Position numbers and translations under genes: made by a program | Source of the DNA: Rhizoclosmatium globosum | Lineage: Eukaryota; Chytridiomycota; Chytridiomycetes; Chytridiales; Chytriomycetaceae | NCBI GenBank assembly: GCA_002104985.1 | Contig: MCGO01000016.1 | Location: 310,001 to 374,000, forward strand | DNA: 64,000 nt | Direction: 5' to 3' | Notes under the pieces: model-generated | Told to the model about the DNA's origin: nothing | What the model saw: the letters and a program-made list of their open reading frames with translations, nothing else | Databases searched by the model: none | In this document: positions 10,836 to 22,463 of the stretch, piece by piece | Numbering within the stretch: the first letter of the stretch is position 1 | How the letters are laid out: each line of letters starts with the position of its first letter

Positions 10836-13772
10836 ATGGCTCGATCAAAACGTCGTCTTTCCGCCGTCTTTGGCTCGGATTCGGATTTCGATGTCAGTGA
10901 TGCTGGAAACAGTGATACATCTGAAAACTCAAAGGAGGACGAGGAAGAAGTCGCGCCTCGATTAGAAATAGTGCTTGGGAAATAATAATGATTGATCTAG
11001 GACAAGAGAGTACTGAGAAAGGTTGCAAAGAAAGGAGCTCGTGCAACAAAAGCCTCAGTCTCAAAGCTAAAGACTGTTCCTGCCCCGGCACCTAAAAAGA
11101 AGAGAGTTCCTACTCCAAAGATTGTCGAAATTGTAGACGAAGATGAAGACGATGACTCTAATGAACCAGAGTCCATGGAAGAAGGCGATGATTCTGAAGA
11201 ATCAGAATTCGTTCATAGTAGTGACGAAAGTGAATCTGAGTCTGAAGAAGATGAGATTGATGAATTGGTGAACGATGTGGCTCATCAAGTGAATGAGTTG
11301 GCGGCTGTGATTCAAGCTGGAGAGGACGTGGTGGCAGAGGTCGAGGCGATGCTGTTGCTGCACGTGGTGCTGGTACAACTCGTGGCGGTCGGGGTGGTGG
11401 GCGTGGAGGACGCGCTCCAAACCAGTTTCAACAAATGTTCCTAGGTGCTGTAAATGATGGTGGTGGGACCAATGGAAATCCTGAACAAACTGTAGAAAGG
11501 CGAAACAATGGACGTGGATCAAGAAGGGGAGGAAAATGTGGGAGGAGATGACGATGTGAATGGAATGGATATCGAGGCTGATGGTCAAGAAGGGGAAGAG
11601 GGCGATGAAGCCAACCAGCTCCAAGACGTCGACAAGCAGCTCCCGAGCGCGTAAAACACCCGAGCAACTTAGAACTGCTGCTAACGTGAGAGTCTTTGGA
11701 TTTTGTTTAACTCGTACTAAATTCTACTCGCAGGAAAACTGTGGTCCCATCACCCTGAATTGAGAACAGTCTGGGATGACCTTGCGCGATTCCTAAAACA
11801 GAAATTCCCGAAACTTGTCCGCAACCAGAACACGTCGTCATTAAGCTTCTGCCATTCCAACTGGAAGGAGTGTACTGGCTTCAACAACAGGAATTAAATC
11901 CACGCTTTAAAGGCGGTATTTTGGCAGACGAAATGGGAATGGGAAAGACTATTCAAATTATTTCCTTGATTGTTAATAGTCGGAATGTGAAACCCAACTT
12001 GATCTTGACACCAACAGTTGCCATCTTGCAGTGGCTTTCAGAGCTGAAGGAGCGAGTGACCCCAAACTTACTCAAAATATGCGTCTTCCATGGTAAATTC
12101 TTCTAGTGGTAATATTGATGCTGATTCTGTAAACCAGGAACGAACAGAGAAAGCTCAGCCACAAAACTGGAAGAATACGATGTTGTTCTATCAACATACT
12201 CAATCGTCGAATCGCTATACCGTAAACAACAATCCGGTTTCAAGCGAAAAGGAGAAATGGTCAAAGAGAAGTCTGTCCTCCACGCTGTAAATTGGGGCAG
12301 AATCGTACTCGATGAAGCTCACTCCATCAAAGACCGAAGCTCGTCCACAGCTCGCGCCGTCTTCAACTTGAACACAACCTACAAGTGGTCCGTCAGTGGA
12401 ACCCCACTCCAAAACCGTGTCGGCGAACTCTACTCCCTCATCAGATTCTTGGACGCTGGATCCCTTCTCAAACTACTTTTGCCGACAATGCCCATGCTCC
12501 ATGAAAACATGGAACTTTTCAAACCGAAGGCACTGTGACGAGTGTGGCCACATATCACACATGCATTTCTGTTGGTGGAACTTTGAAATCCTGAAACCGA
12601 TTCAGACGTTTGGCGGTGTCGGGGAAGGCTTGAATGCGTTTACGAAGCTGGGTTGTCTTTTGGATAGAATCATGTTACGTCGAACCAAGATTGAACGGGC
12701 GGATGATTTGGGGCTTCCGCCACGTGTTATTGTGGTTCGGCGTGATGTTTTTAATCAGGCTGAGGAGGAGCTGTATGCTTCGTTGTATGATAACTCGAAA
12801 CGTCAGTTCTCGACTTATTGCGTCGAATACTGTGTTGAATAACTACGCGTCTATTTTCTCTCTACTATCGAGGATGCGTCTTGCCGTGAATCATCCGCTA
12901 TTAGTTACGACAAAGTTGGATATGAAAGCGAACCTGGCCAATGAGTCGTTGGTGTGTGGACTGTGCCAGAAGTTGCAGAGATGCTGTTGTGAGCAAGTGC
13001 AAACACGTGTTTTGCAGAGAAGATGTGCGAGAATATATGCTGGGCTGTCCGGAGGGTCAACAGTGCAACTGTCCTGTTTGCTTCAAGGTGTTGTCTATTG
13101 ACTTGTCTCAGCAAGAGTTTGAGGGCAAAGGAAAGGAGAAGGACGCTGTAAAAACATCAATTGTAAACTATATTGACATGTCCAAGTGGCGTAGTTCAAC
13201 AAAAATTGAAGGTTGGTTCAGCTTTCATCAAACTCAAAGTCAATGAAAACCTAATACGTTTTCCCACAGCACTCGTGGAAGAGTTAACGATTATGCAACG
13301 CGAAGACGCAACTATGAAATCGATTGTATTTTCTCAGTTCGTCGCCTTCCTTGACCTCATCCACTGGCGTCTCTCTCGAGCAGGTTTTAACTGTGTCAAA
13401 CTTGACGGCCGAATGACTCCACAAGCACGCGAAGCCGTCATTTCTTCATTTATGACAGATCCGAATGTCACAATTTCTTGTCTCACTGAAAGCTGGAGGT
13501 GTTGCCCTAAACTTGACGGAGGCTTCCCGCGTGTTCATCCTTGATCCATGGTGGAATCCAGCCGTCGAAGATCAAGCGTTTGACCGTATCCATCGATTGG
13601 GACAGCATCGGCCCATTCGTATTACTCGTCTCATTATCGAAAATTCTATTGAAAGTCGTATCTTACAGCTGCAAGAGAAAAGAAAATGCTGTTTCAGTCG
13701 ACTGTGGGTAAAGACATGGACGCGTTGGCCAAGTTGAGTGAAGAGGATCTAGCCTTCTTGTTCGTGTTGTGA
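10836..13772 (+). CDS. RAD16: RAD16-type Snf2 ATPase with RING finger
   Basis: Global-genome nucleotide excision repair factor. With Rad7 it forms a DNA-translocating, ubiquitin-ligase complex acting on non-transcribed chromatin. Seen: an acidic/basic disordered N-terminus from ATG 10836 with an early intron near 10955-11000; an RG-rich segment (about 11320-11430); [12 protein letters not shown] as in yeast Rad16; [17 protein letters not shown]; helicase motif I DEMGMGKT (about 11930); motif II DEAH (12308); SGTPLQNR; the cysteine cluster CDECGH near 12540; [17 protein letters not shown]; a C3HC4 RING (CKHVFC...CPVC, 12940-13090) inserted between the helicase lobes; and the second lobe with [18 protein letters not shown] and DRIHRLGQ. 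The end is TGA 13770-13772. The order and inserted RING separate it from Rad5, which has an added HIRAN domain. Single-base breaks near 11320, 12110-12160, 12835, 12985, 13480 and 13690 disturb the frame. Confidence 0.95.
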
Positions 13773-13942
13773 TTTGAATTGACTTTTCGCGTCTTTTGAG
13801 CTACGCATCAAGAGTTTTCTTTTGAATATATCGGGTATTTGAGGTTAAATCTTGATGTACAATCTGGTGGTAGATCACGTGAATTAGAGAACAAGGGAAA
13901 CTACTTTTGGAAAAACCGCCTGTCAGAAACAGTGGAGCGATC

Positions 13943-15363
13943 ATGAACTCGGGCTCAAAACACTCACTGCATAGGTCTCAAAGCGAAATAATAAGGAAGG
14001 ACGCTAAATCCTCCTCAAGGGCGGGTTCGGCGGGATCAGCAGTTCAATCACGACGAGGTCAGCTTTTTCAAACAAAGAACAGCGCCCGTCCCAACAATGT
14101 ACAAAGTTGGCTAACTTCCACACTATACAGGTTCAACAGATGTAATGTGGTATGGCTGCTTCTCTGGCGAAGAGATTGATTCTCTTGGTTCGGGAGCGAT
14201 ACAGAGGCTTCGAACAACGTTCCAGCAACAAAACCTTAAACCTCTGATTCCAACAGACGCCCTAAAAAGCGTTCAAGAAGCCGCGTTTTATATTCCTCGA
14301 AAGAAAAAGTGGTGGGCGAAATGGAAAAAGGACCCGAAAGAGAATAAGGCGGAGTTAGGTGAGTTCGGCTCTATTCCCTCTTAAGAACTGGCGCGCCATA
14401 CTTATTTTTGATTCGTGGTGGTGCTTTTACTCGCAGTGATTCAAGTCGCGCTCTGTAAATCGATTGAATATGCTTCAATGCCGTGCGAAAATGATACAAC
14501 CTTCAATCTTCGCAGAATACCCATTCTCGCTTACGAATGTATCAATTTCTTGAAAGCCAATGGATTGAAAAGTAATGGAGTGTTTCGAGTCAATGGATCA
14601 GAACGTCGTATGGCGCAGTTGGCCACTGTGTTTGATGCTGGACCAAAGTATGGAGTTGGATTCAACTTTGAGGGATATACAGTCTATGATGTGGCGGATT
14701 TTGTCAAGCGATATATAAGAGGGTTGCCTGAACCATTGTTGACAACGGATTTGTACCCGTTCTTTTTGAAAGCGCTTGGTAAGTTCAATCATACTTTCCT
14801 GCGTAATTTCATGGTTTTGTAATATCACGTTGCAGAAATTCCTGTGGATGGGGGACTACGGATCAAAGTATTCCGTTGGTTGTTGATGCTGTTGCCACCA
14901 CCACACCTTGTGCTTTTAGAACAAATGTTGGAGCTCTTTGCCATGGTGGCCGAAAACTCAGAAGTGAATCAAATGACAACAAATAATCTAGCGAGAATAT
15001 TTTCGCCTAATATTCTGAAGCCGAAATCAGAGAAGCAGGCTTTAGGTGAGTACAATTTTCAACAGCTGTTGCGAAAAACGATTAATTCTTGGTAAAACAG
15101 AGGAGTTCCAAAGCTGTTCATTTGTGGTGGAATTTATGATTGAAAATCATGAACAGTTCGCCATTACAGCAAGGGATGTAAAGCCATTCGAAATTCTGGA
15201 TCAAGGATATCTAACAAGAAAAGCTAAATCTTCTTACACATTGGATAAGCCGAAGACCGATCCTGGTGCAACACCAGATTCACCTGCTCCTCCAGTACCA
15301 AGTATTTCATCAAAAGATGTTGCTGCAACGCCAACAGCTACATCAGCTATAGCTGCACAATAA
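13943..15363 (+). CDS. RhoGAP protein, Sac7/Bag7-like
   Basis: GTPase activator for a Rho-family protein, probably Rho1, affecting actin and cell-wall signalling. Five exons join in frame: 13943 to about 14056, about 14132-14357, about 14437-14779, about 14835-15042 and about 15101-15363, with GT...AG introns. The protein is about 370 residues. The RhoGAP domain spans the middle: a start like CKSIEYASM, the arginine finger in NGVFRVNGSERR, YTVYDVADFVKRYIRGLPEPL, and TTNNLARIFSPNIL. The tail is Pro/Ser-rich (SPAPPVPSISS). The N-terminus is basic and serine-rich with no other domain. The frame is intact throughout, which is unusual in this window. Yeast Sac7/Bag7 share the YTV.D.A...RRYL..LPEP pattern, but substrate specificity is inferred only. 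Confidence 0.9.
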
Positions 15364-15551
15364 GAACGTACGCCACAAGTCTTTAGTCTGACTTGTGAGA
15401 GAGGGGGGCAATTTTACTTCAACACGACCATTAGAGCGTTTTGTGTACTTAGATGCTCACTTTTCAATAACACGCTTTTATACTGCCACGTTCTCTTCTC
15501 TATGCTCATTATTTTGGTTTATTACAGGATTATCGAAAAACTTGCACATAG

Positions 15552-18500
15552 ATGAGCCAACCGCCCTACTCTGGACCCCCACTGCAGCAACAACAGCAAC
15601 GACCACTGCAGCCACCTCAGCAGGGTCAACCAGGACAACCAGGAGGCATGGCACCCCGTCCAATGGATTCCGCCCCCGTAAGTCACCATTTATTTGAGCC
15701 AATTAGTTGACAGCAAGTGCATTTCGATCAGAAGCTCCACTGGGTCAGGCCCAATCGCCCCAAGGACCTGGTTTGATGCAAGGCAGACCAATGCCGCAAC
15801 CCGGACAGGTTCCAATGTACCGTCCTGGCCAGACTGGTCAGCCTCAACCCGGCCAACGTCCAATGGGACAGGGACCAGTCAATCCAATGGGCGTTAGACC
15901 AATGCAACAGCCAATGGGAGTTAACTCTCTGCCGCGTCCAATGGGACAGCCAGGCCCTCAACCTCAACCGCCCTTTCAACAACAACAGCAACACAACAAC
16001 AAATGTTCCAGGGACAACCGCAACCTGGTCCTATCGCAGAACAGGCGCCTTCTCAGGTTGCACCTGGCGCTCCTGTCCCACCTGTCACTGCTGGTCGCCG
16101 TGTTTACCCCCAACAACCTCCACAACAACAACAAAATCCCTACGGTCCTCCAACAGGAGCACCTGTACCCGGACCTTCAGGATTTCAACCACAGCAGCCT
16201 GTTCTTGGACAAGGGCAGGCGAATGGAGCACCTAATCCAATGATGCAGGTACGTGGCTTTGATCAACATCCACGTTGACGATCATGCTGCATGAACACGT
16301 ACGGTTTAACTTTAATATTTAATTTTGTTAGGCGCCTGGAGCTCAACCTCAGTTTATGCAACCTGCGGCAGCCTCAATTTGGAGCACCTCGACCACCTCA
16401 GTTTGGTGCCGGACCGCAAAATCCTATTCAGCCCCAGCAACCAGGATACGGACAACCTGGACAACCTGGCCAGTCTTACGGAGGAATTCAGCAACAGGGC
16501 CCATTGAGTCCAAACACTATGAATGCTCAAATGGGACAACCTCAAATGAACCAAATGCAGGCTGGAATGCAAAACATGAACCTTGGAGGACAGCAGCAAA
16601 GAGGACCTGTATGTGTTTGTCGGTTTTATCTCGGCGATTGGCACTGAACTCCCCAAACAGCAACAAGCAGCTGTCAACCTCCTTCAACGTGCTCCAAACG
16701 TTATCGAACTAGAAGAATTAGCTGCTCCACCAAACATGTCTCCTCAATTCTCAGTCGCTCAATCCCCACACTCGATCTGCCCTGCCTCGTACAAACGATG
16801 CACATTGAATGTTATCCCACAAACCCAAGCTGTTTTAACGAAAACAAAGCTTCCATTTGGATTGATTGTTACTCCGTACCGATCATTGTTGCCTGGAGAG
16901 GAACCAGTGCCTGTGATTAACCCACCACAAATCGTGAGATGTCGACGATGCAGAACTTACATCAACCCTTGGGTGCAGTTTGTGGAGCAAGGAACACGTT
17001 GGAAGTGTAACATGTGTTTCTTGACGAATGAAGGTTCGCATTCGGTTGTTGGTTTTTGGATTGGAAAAGATTGACCAACCCCTTCACAGTTCCCGGATTC
17101 TTCGACTGGGACACTGATGCTCGGCAGCAAGTTGATCGTATGAAACGCGCCGAGTTGACTCACTCTGTTGTTGAGTACATTGCTCCTCAAGAGTACATGG
17201 TCCGCCCTCCTCAACCAGTTGTGATGCTGTTTGTGATTGATGTTTCATTCGCCGCTGTTCAAAGCGGAATGGTTGACATTGTCTGCAAAACCATTTTGGA
17301 GCACCTTGATTCTATTCCAAACTCAGATGGAAGAACAAAAGTAGCGTTTATTGCTGTGGACAGTAGCTTGCATTTCTTCAACTTGAATGTGAGTTTTTCC
17401 GACGATTCGTAAATTTAACTGGGATATGTAGGCTTCTCTTTCCGAACCACAATTTGGTTGTGTCAGATATCGAGGACGCCTTCTTGCCGCTCCCAGAAGA
17501 TTTGCTTGTAACTTTGACCGAATCACGACTTGTGATCGAGAAGCTTCTCAGCAACTTGCCAAACTTATTCAGACAGACCAAAAACTCTCAAAATGCCTTG
17601 GGTCGCGCGTTGCAAATTGGATTTAAGATGATTGTATGTGTTTGATGGATTTAGTTTCCAATACTGATAATTCGACAGAGTGCCATCGGAGGAAAGATTG
17701 TTGTGTTCCAGGGAAGCTTGCCAAACCTCAGTGAAGGTGGTTTGAAGCCCCGCGAAGATCCAAAACTCCTTGGAACTCCAAAAGAAGTCACATTACTCCA
17801 ACCCTCCAACCACTTCTATAAAGGGTTTGCCGTAGACTGTTCTCGGGCCCAAGTTGCAGTCGACCTCTTTGCCTTAACAGTCAATACATCGACATTGCCA
17901 CATTGACAGGTCTCAGTCGCGTCACTGGAGGAGGAACTTGGTACTACCCATCTTTCAACGTTTCCAACCCACAAGACACTGCAAAGTTCTCCGCAGAGTT
18001 ACACAACTTCTTTGCCCGACCGTTGGCTCTCGAGGCCGTATTGCGTGTCCGCGCTTCAAAGGGAATCAGAATGACCCGTTTCCACGGAAACTTCTTCCTC
18101 CGAAGCACAGACCTTCTCGCTCTTCCTGCTGTTAACCCCGATAACTCGTACGGAATCGAAATGGAAATCCAGGATCCTTTGGGAAGCTCGAGCGCCTGTT
18201 TCCAAACTGCCTTGTTACACACCAACAGTAACGGAGAGAGAAGGATAAGAGTCTTGACTCTCACTGTTCCTGTTACGGATACTTTGGGTGATATTTATAC
18301 CGGAGCGGATCAATACGCGATTGCGACTTTGTTGGCTAAGAAGGGTATTGAGAAATGTTTGTCAAGTCATATTGAGAGCGCGAGAGATGAGATGGTCTCT
18401 CGGCTGTGTGATATCATCAACTCGTACAAGGCAGCTTTTACATCGTCTGGACAGAACTCCATGTTGATTTTGCCAGAGAACTTGAAGTTGCTCCCGTTGT

Positions 18501-19218
18501 TGATTATGAGCACATTGAAGCATGTGAGTAATTTCGCTCGAGAGTGGAGGGATGTAAGCGTAGCTAATCAGATCGTTAGATTGCTTTCCGAACTAGTGGC
18601 GTGATTCCAAGTGACGTGCGCTCCTTTGCGCATGCCATGATGTGCGTATACTCTACCGAGTCCTTTGTTCCAAATGTACACCCGCGTTTCTGGGCTCTTC
18701 ACACCATGGATAGTTTGGCGGGAACTGTGGATGAAGCAACTGGTCAAGTTATTTTCCCAACTGTACTCAACTTGTCTAGCGAGAAGCTTGAACGTCATGG
18801 ATTATACCTGATGGATAACGGAACCGACATTTTCGTATGGTGGGACGCGCCATTGCCCCGGAACTTTGTGGGCTCGTTTTTGGACAGCCACAGTGACGGC
18901 ATTGTTCCTGGAAAGGTATAATGATTTATTTTAAAGTCGATAATTTCTAAGCTATTGATGCTCAGACAACCCTCCCCCAACTTCCAAATGACTGGAGCAA
19001 GCGAGTGAACAACTTGATTTCCAACATCAAAGAACGACGACACTCATGATGACAACTTATCCATCCGTCTTTGTGGTCAAGGAAGACGGAGATGCCAACT
19101 TGCGAATGTTATTCTTGTCGCATTTGATGGAGGATAAGCTGGACAGTGGAAACAGTTATCCACTATTTTGGGATACGTTAGGGAGAAGTTGAACAAGCCA
19201 ACTGGTATGTTCAGTTGA
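15552..19218 (+). CDS. SEC24: SEC24, COPII coat cargo-selection subunit
   Basis: Inner COPII coat subunit that binds cargo export signals on ER membranes together with Sec23. Seen in order: a long N-terminus rich in Pro, Gln, Gly and Met (15552-16610), the usual disordered region of Sec24; the Sec23/24 zinc finger [14 protein letters not shown]...WKCNMC (about 16940-17015); the trunk with [17 protein letters not shown] (17218-17270); the beta-sandwich and helical parts ([32 protein letters not shown]); and the gelsolin-like end ([14 protein letters not shown], then [10 protein letters not shown]). Introns near 15680, 16250, 16610, 17030, 17390, 17635, 18525 and 18915. Frame breaks near 16010, 16360, 17620, 17890, 18600, 19045 and 19165 can each be bridged by one base. 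The stop at 19216-19218 is tentative; splicing into a further exon cannot be excluded. Confidence 0.95.
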
Positions 19219-19423
19219 TTGGATGACTTTTTGATGATTATGGATGTTTTTTTTGTTTTTTTTCCTTTTTCTGGTCGTTATTGGGGCCGACCTATTTTGA
19301 TTCTTTTTGATTCTGTTTTCATTCGAGTGTTCCAATATGAGTAAGGGAGTGTGTTGAAATATGACTTTGGTTGATATTGCTTTGGTTTGGTTTTGTTCTT
19401 CCAGTTTCAACAAAAAGTGAACA
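19219..19423. other. intergenic spacer between SEC24 and the nucleoporin gene
   Basis: About 200 bp, T-rich on the + strand with long T runs near 19250. It would hold the SEC24 3' end and the promoter of the next gene. No coding signal is seen. Confidence 0.5.
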
Positions 19424-22012
19424 ATGTCCAAACGAGGAGCTGAGCGATACCTCACAAACCAGCCAGGACGCGATGAAGACAACGATGACGAGCCTGAGCC
19501 AACGGGTGAATTCAAGCGGGCCTCAGAAGAGAAGCTGAAGGAACGTGTGATCGCAGCACCAAAGCGAGTGAGTGGAAGCATTTGGTCAATCAGGGATTCA
19601 CGGTTAACCTCTGTTCCAATCTAAAAGAGAGCCGCGGGCTTGTCGACGCCTCAGCCGTCCTCAGCTGGTGGGTGCATTCGCCGCCTTTTCCTTTGGCGCC
19701 GCTGCACAACCTGCAACGGCCCCGCCAAAACCACCTGCTCCAACTCCTGCATTTGCAAACTTTTCATTCGGAGCACCGCCGCCTGCCGCGCCGAGTTTTT
19801 ACTGCCGAGAAACGAAGCCGTCGAACGCGCTGCTCCTGTCTCCTTGCCTGTTCAACCACTTCAACCACTTCAATTACTTCAACTACTCCAGCATCAACTG
19901 CAAAAGTTACTCCGAAACAAAGGCTCTTGCTTCTCAATTGAGGGGCTTGAATGAGGACTTCCTTGCACATATCCAAACACTCTTGAAGAAGGATCCATTC
20001 GCAGACTTGTCTGCTGCTACCAGCCGTTATCAATCGCACTACAAAAGTGTTATTGACAAGAATGCTGGAGCTGTTACGGTTTTGAAGAGAGACAGGAAAA
20101 CAAGCGAGCAACTTCACCAGTTAAGACTACTGCTTCTGCTGTTGGTTGGACATGTGGAACTTGTTTGGTGCCTAATGCTGGTGATAAGACAAGTGTGCTT
20201 GTGAGGCTGATAAACCAGGTTCCAAGCCAGTTGCTGCCAGTTGAGTATTTCATTTACAAACTGGATGGAACGCGTTAAAATAGCCACGTGAAGCATCTTG
20301 CAATCGAGATTCCTAAACTTTCTTCCCCATTAGGTACCGCAGCTTTTTCCTTTGCTCCGTCAAGCAGCGCTACAACTACTTCGGCCACAACTGGATTCCA
20401 GTTCAGTCCTGCTTCAAAGGAAGCGCCTTCTTCAACTGCTCCTACTTTTGGTTTCAGTACTACGCCCAAAACCGCGGCACTAGCGAAACCTTCAGGATCC
20501 AACTGGGAATGCAACACATGTTTAGTATCGAATCCATCTGATAAGCTGAAATGTGTGGCGTGTGAAGCCGACAAACCTGGGTCTGCTCCAGCAAAGTCTA
20601 CCACAGCAACGACTGGTGGATTTTCATTCGGTGGATCTACGACAACAGCTGCATCTACCACCTCTACTACAGGAGGTTTTTCATTCAGCGGCGCAACTAC
20701 AAGCACTTCTGCTCCTACTCCAGCTGGAGGATTTACATTTGGCGGTGCACAACCTACCCCAGCACCAGCCGCGTCCAAACCGGCCGCATCTGGACCAACA
20801 TGGAACTGTGAAACCTGTTTGTCACCAAATCCTTCAGACAAAGTCAAATGTTTGGCATGTGAAGCAGATAAACCTGGAGCCGCACCAGCCCCCAAAGCTT
20901 CGGGCGGATTTACATTTGGGACCGCATCAGCAACACCTGCTCCTCCTTCAGCCGGAGGGTTTTCTTTCGGTAGTTCGCAACTTGTTGCTACAGCGAAGCC
21001 AGCAGCGTCTGCAGGGCCTTCATGGACTTGTGATACATGCTTGGTGACGAATCTTCTGACAAAAGTGAAGTGCTTGGCATGTGAAACTGACAAACAGGAG
21101 CCGCGCCAGCTGCAAAGCCAAGTGCTACTTCCTTTTCTTTCGGTTCAACGTCGTCGTCGACTCCCGCCACAACTGGGGGATTTTCATTTGGAACCCCTGC
21201 AAGCAATTCAAGTGCTACTGTAGCCCTGCGTCTAGCACGTTTTCATTCAGCTCCGCATCCTCTACAACGTCTGTTCCAGCGACAACAGGTGGATTCAGTT
21301 TTAAAGCCGCTGAGAAGCCAGAAGAAAAGTCGTCAGCAGCTGCTCCGCCAGCTACCACCGGGGGTTTCAGCTTTGGAGGAGCGACATCTTCATCTTCGTT
21401 TTCATTCGGCACGAAACCAGCAGCAGCAGCTCCAGCACCGGCAAGTACGTTTAGTGGATTTGGTTCTCTTGCTCCAACCACAACTCCTTCATTCGGCGGA
21501 TTTGGCAGTCTCGCCCCAGCTACTACAACTCCTACGTTTGGCGGCTTTGGAAACCTTACATCAGCTGCTCCTGCAGCTACAACTGAAGAGACCGCCGGCG
21601 GCGACGATGACGATGAACCTGAGCCAGATGAACAAATCGACCAATCTACACTTATGCGTGGAGCTGGTGAGGAATCGGAAGAAACCCTCCACGAAGTCTT
21701 GTCAAAAACGTCAAAGCTGAACGCGACCGACAAGAAGTGGGAAGACGTCGGAAAGGGTATTTTGAAAGTCAACTGGGATGCTTCGGCAAGTAAAGGACGG
21801 TTGATTCTTCGTGCGGACGGAAGTGGACGTGTGTTGTTGAACGCTGCCGTGTACAAGGGAATGAAAATTACAATTGAGGGAGGAAAGAGTGTGTCATATT
21901 TGGTTCCAAGTGCTACTGGTGGCTTTGTTAAGCACTTGACGAGGGTGAAAGACGCGGAAGCGGCGGGAAGTTGAAAGGTGTTATTGAGGATGTCGTCTCA
22001 AAGTTGGGATAA
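19424..22012 (+). CDS. NUP50/NUP2-like nucleoporin with RanBP2-type zinc fingers and C-terminal Ran-binding domain
   Basis: Mobile nuclear-basket nucleoporin that would help release importin-alpha cargo. The first exon (19424-19567) gives KRGAERYLTNQPGRDED...EFKRASEE, matching the NUP50/Nup2 N-terminal importin-alpha-binding motif. After an intron come FG-type repeats (FSFGAAA, FSFGAPP) and a NUP50-like helix (QLRGLNEDFLAHIQTLLKKD). Four RanBP2-type zinc fingers follow near 20145, 20505, 20805 and 21025, of the form WxCxxC-x3-N-x6-C-x2-C (for example WECNTCLVSNPSDKLKCVAC). They are separated by Ser/Thr/Ala-rich GGFSFG repeats. A Ran-binding domain ends the protein (KWEDVGKGILKVNWD...GRLILRADGSGRVLLNAAV), with the stop TAA at 22010-22012. 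Frame breaks near 20200, 21050-21100, 21225 and 21975. Zinc fingers of this type are familiar from metazoan NUP153 and RanBP2, not from yeast Nup2. Confidence 0.9.
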
Positions 22013-22274
22013 GACACCAATTGGATAATAAAACAAACATGTTTCTTCTCATCTCCAGAATTCCAATGTGACTGTTGGCTGATCCTTCTATGTCTTACTA
22101 AATTGAGTGGAACAAAATCGTTATGGTAAACCGTTTGCGTTAAGGTCACCAGCAACTATTATGCCCGATCCTGTATTCGATTGAACAACTGACTTCAAGT
22201 TCATAGCGTGAATCGAAAAAATGTTTCTTGTTTTAACAAGATATCATAGTGTGTGGCCCTACATGCGCATGTAA

Positions 22275-22350
22275 GTGCTCGGTTGGCTCAGCTGGCAGTA
22301 GCGTGGGGCTGGTTAACCTCAAGGTCACTGGTTCGATCCCAATCGAGCGC
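22275..22350 (+). tRNA. tRNA-Asn(GTT)-like gene, imperfect fold
   Basis: The segment has a perfect 7-bp acceptor pairing (GTGCTCG with CGAGCGC), a D-arm core TGGCTCAGCTGGCAGTAGC, a B box GGTTCGATCCC and a T run (TTTT at 22352) that would stop RNA polymerase III. The anticodon arm reads GGGG-CTGGTTAA-CCTC: removing one G gives the classic Asn loop CTGTTAA. Spacing between acceptor and D arm is also about two bases too long. The choice is between a real tRNA with consensus errors and a tRNA-derived pseudogene. Confidence 0.55.
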
Positions 22351-22463
22351 GTTTTGGGTGTGTTGGCTTCTTAGTGTATGTGTTTGGTGTGATGGGGTGA
22401 GTTGGAACGTCACTTGGAAATTAATTGATCCATGTCATTCGAATTTATTACTCAATGAAACAA

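Noticed and set aside
20275..21856. Long minus-strand open frames within the nucleoporin gene
   Set aside because: Antisense of Ala/Gly/Pro/Ser-rich FG repeats. The plus strand encodes recognisable zinc fingers and a Ran-binding domain.
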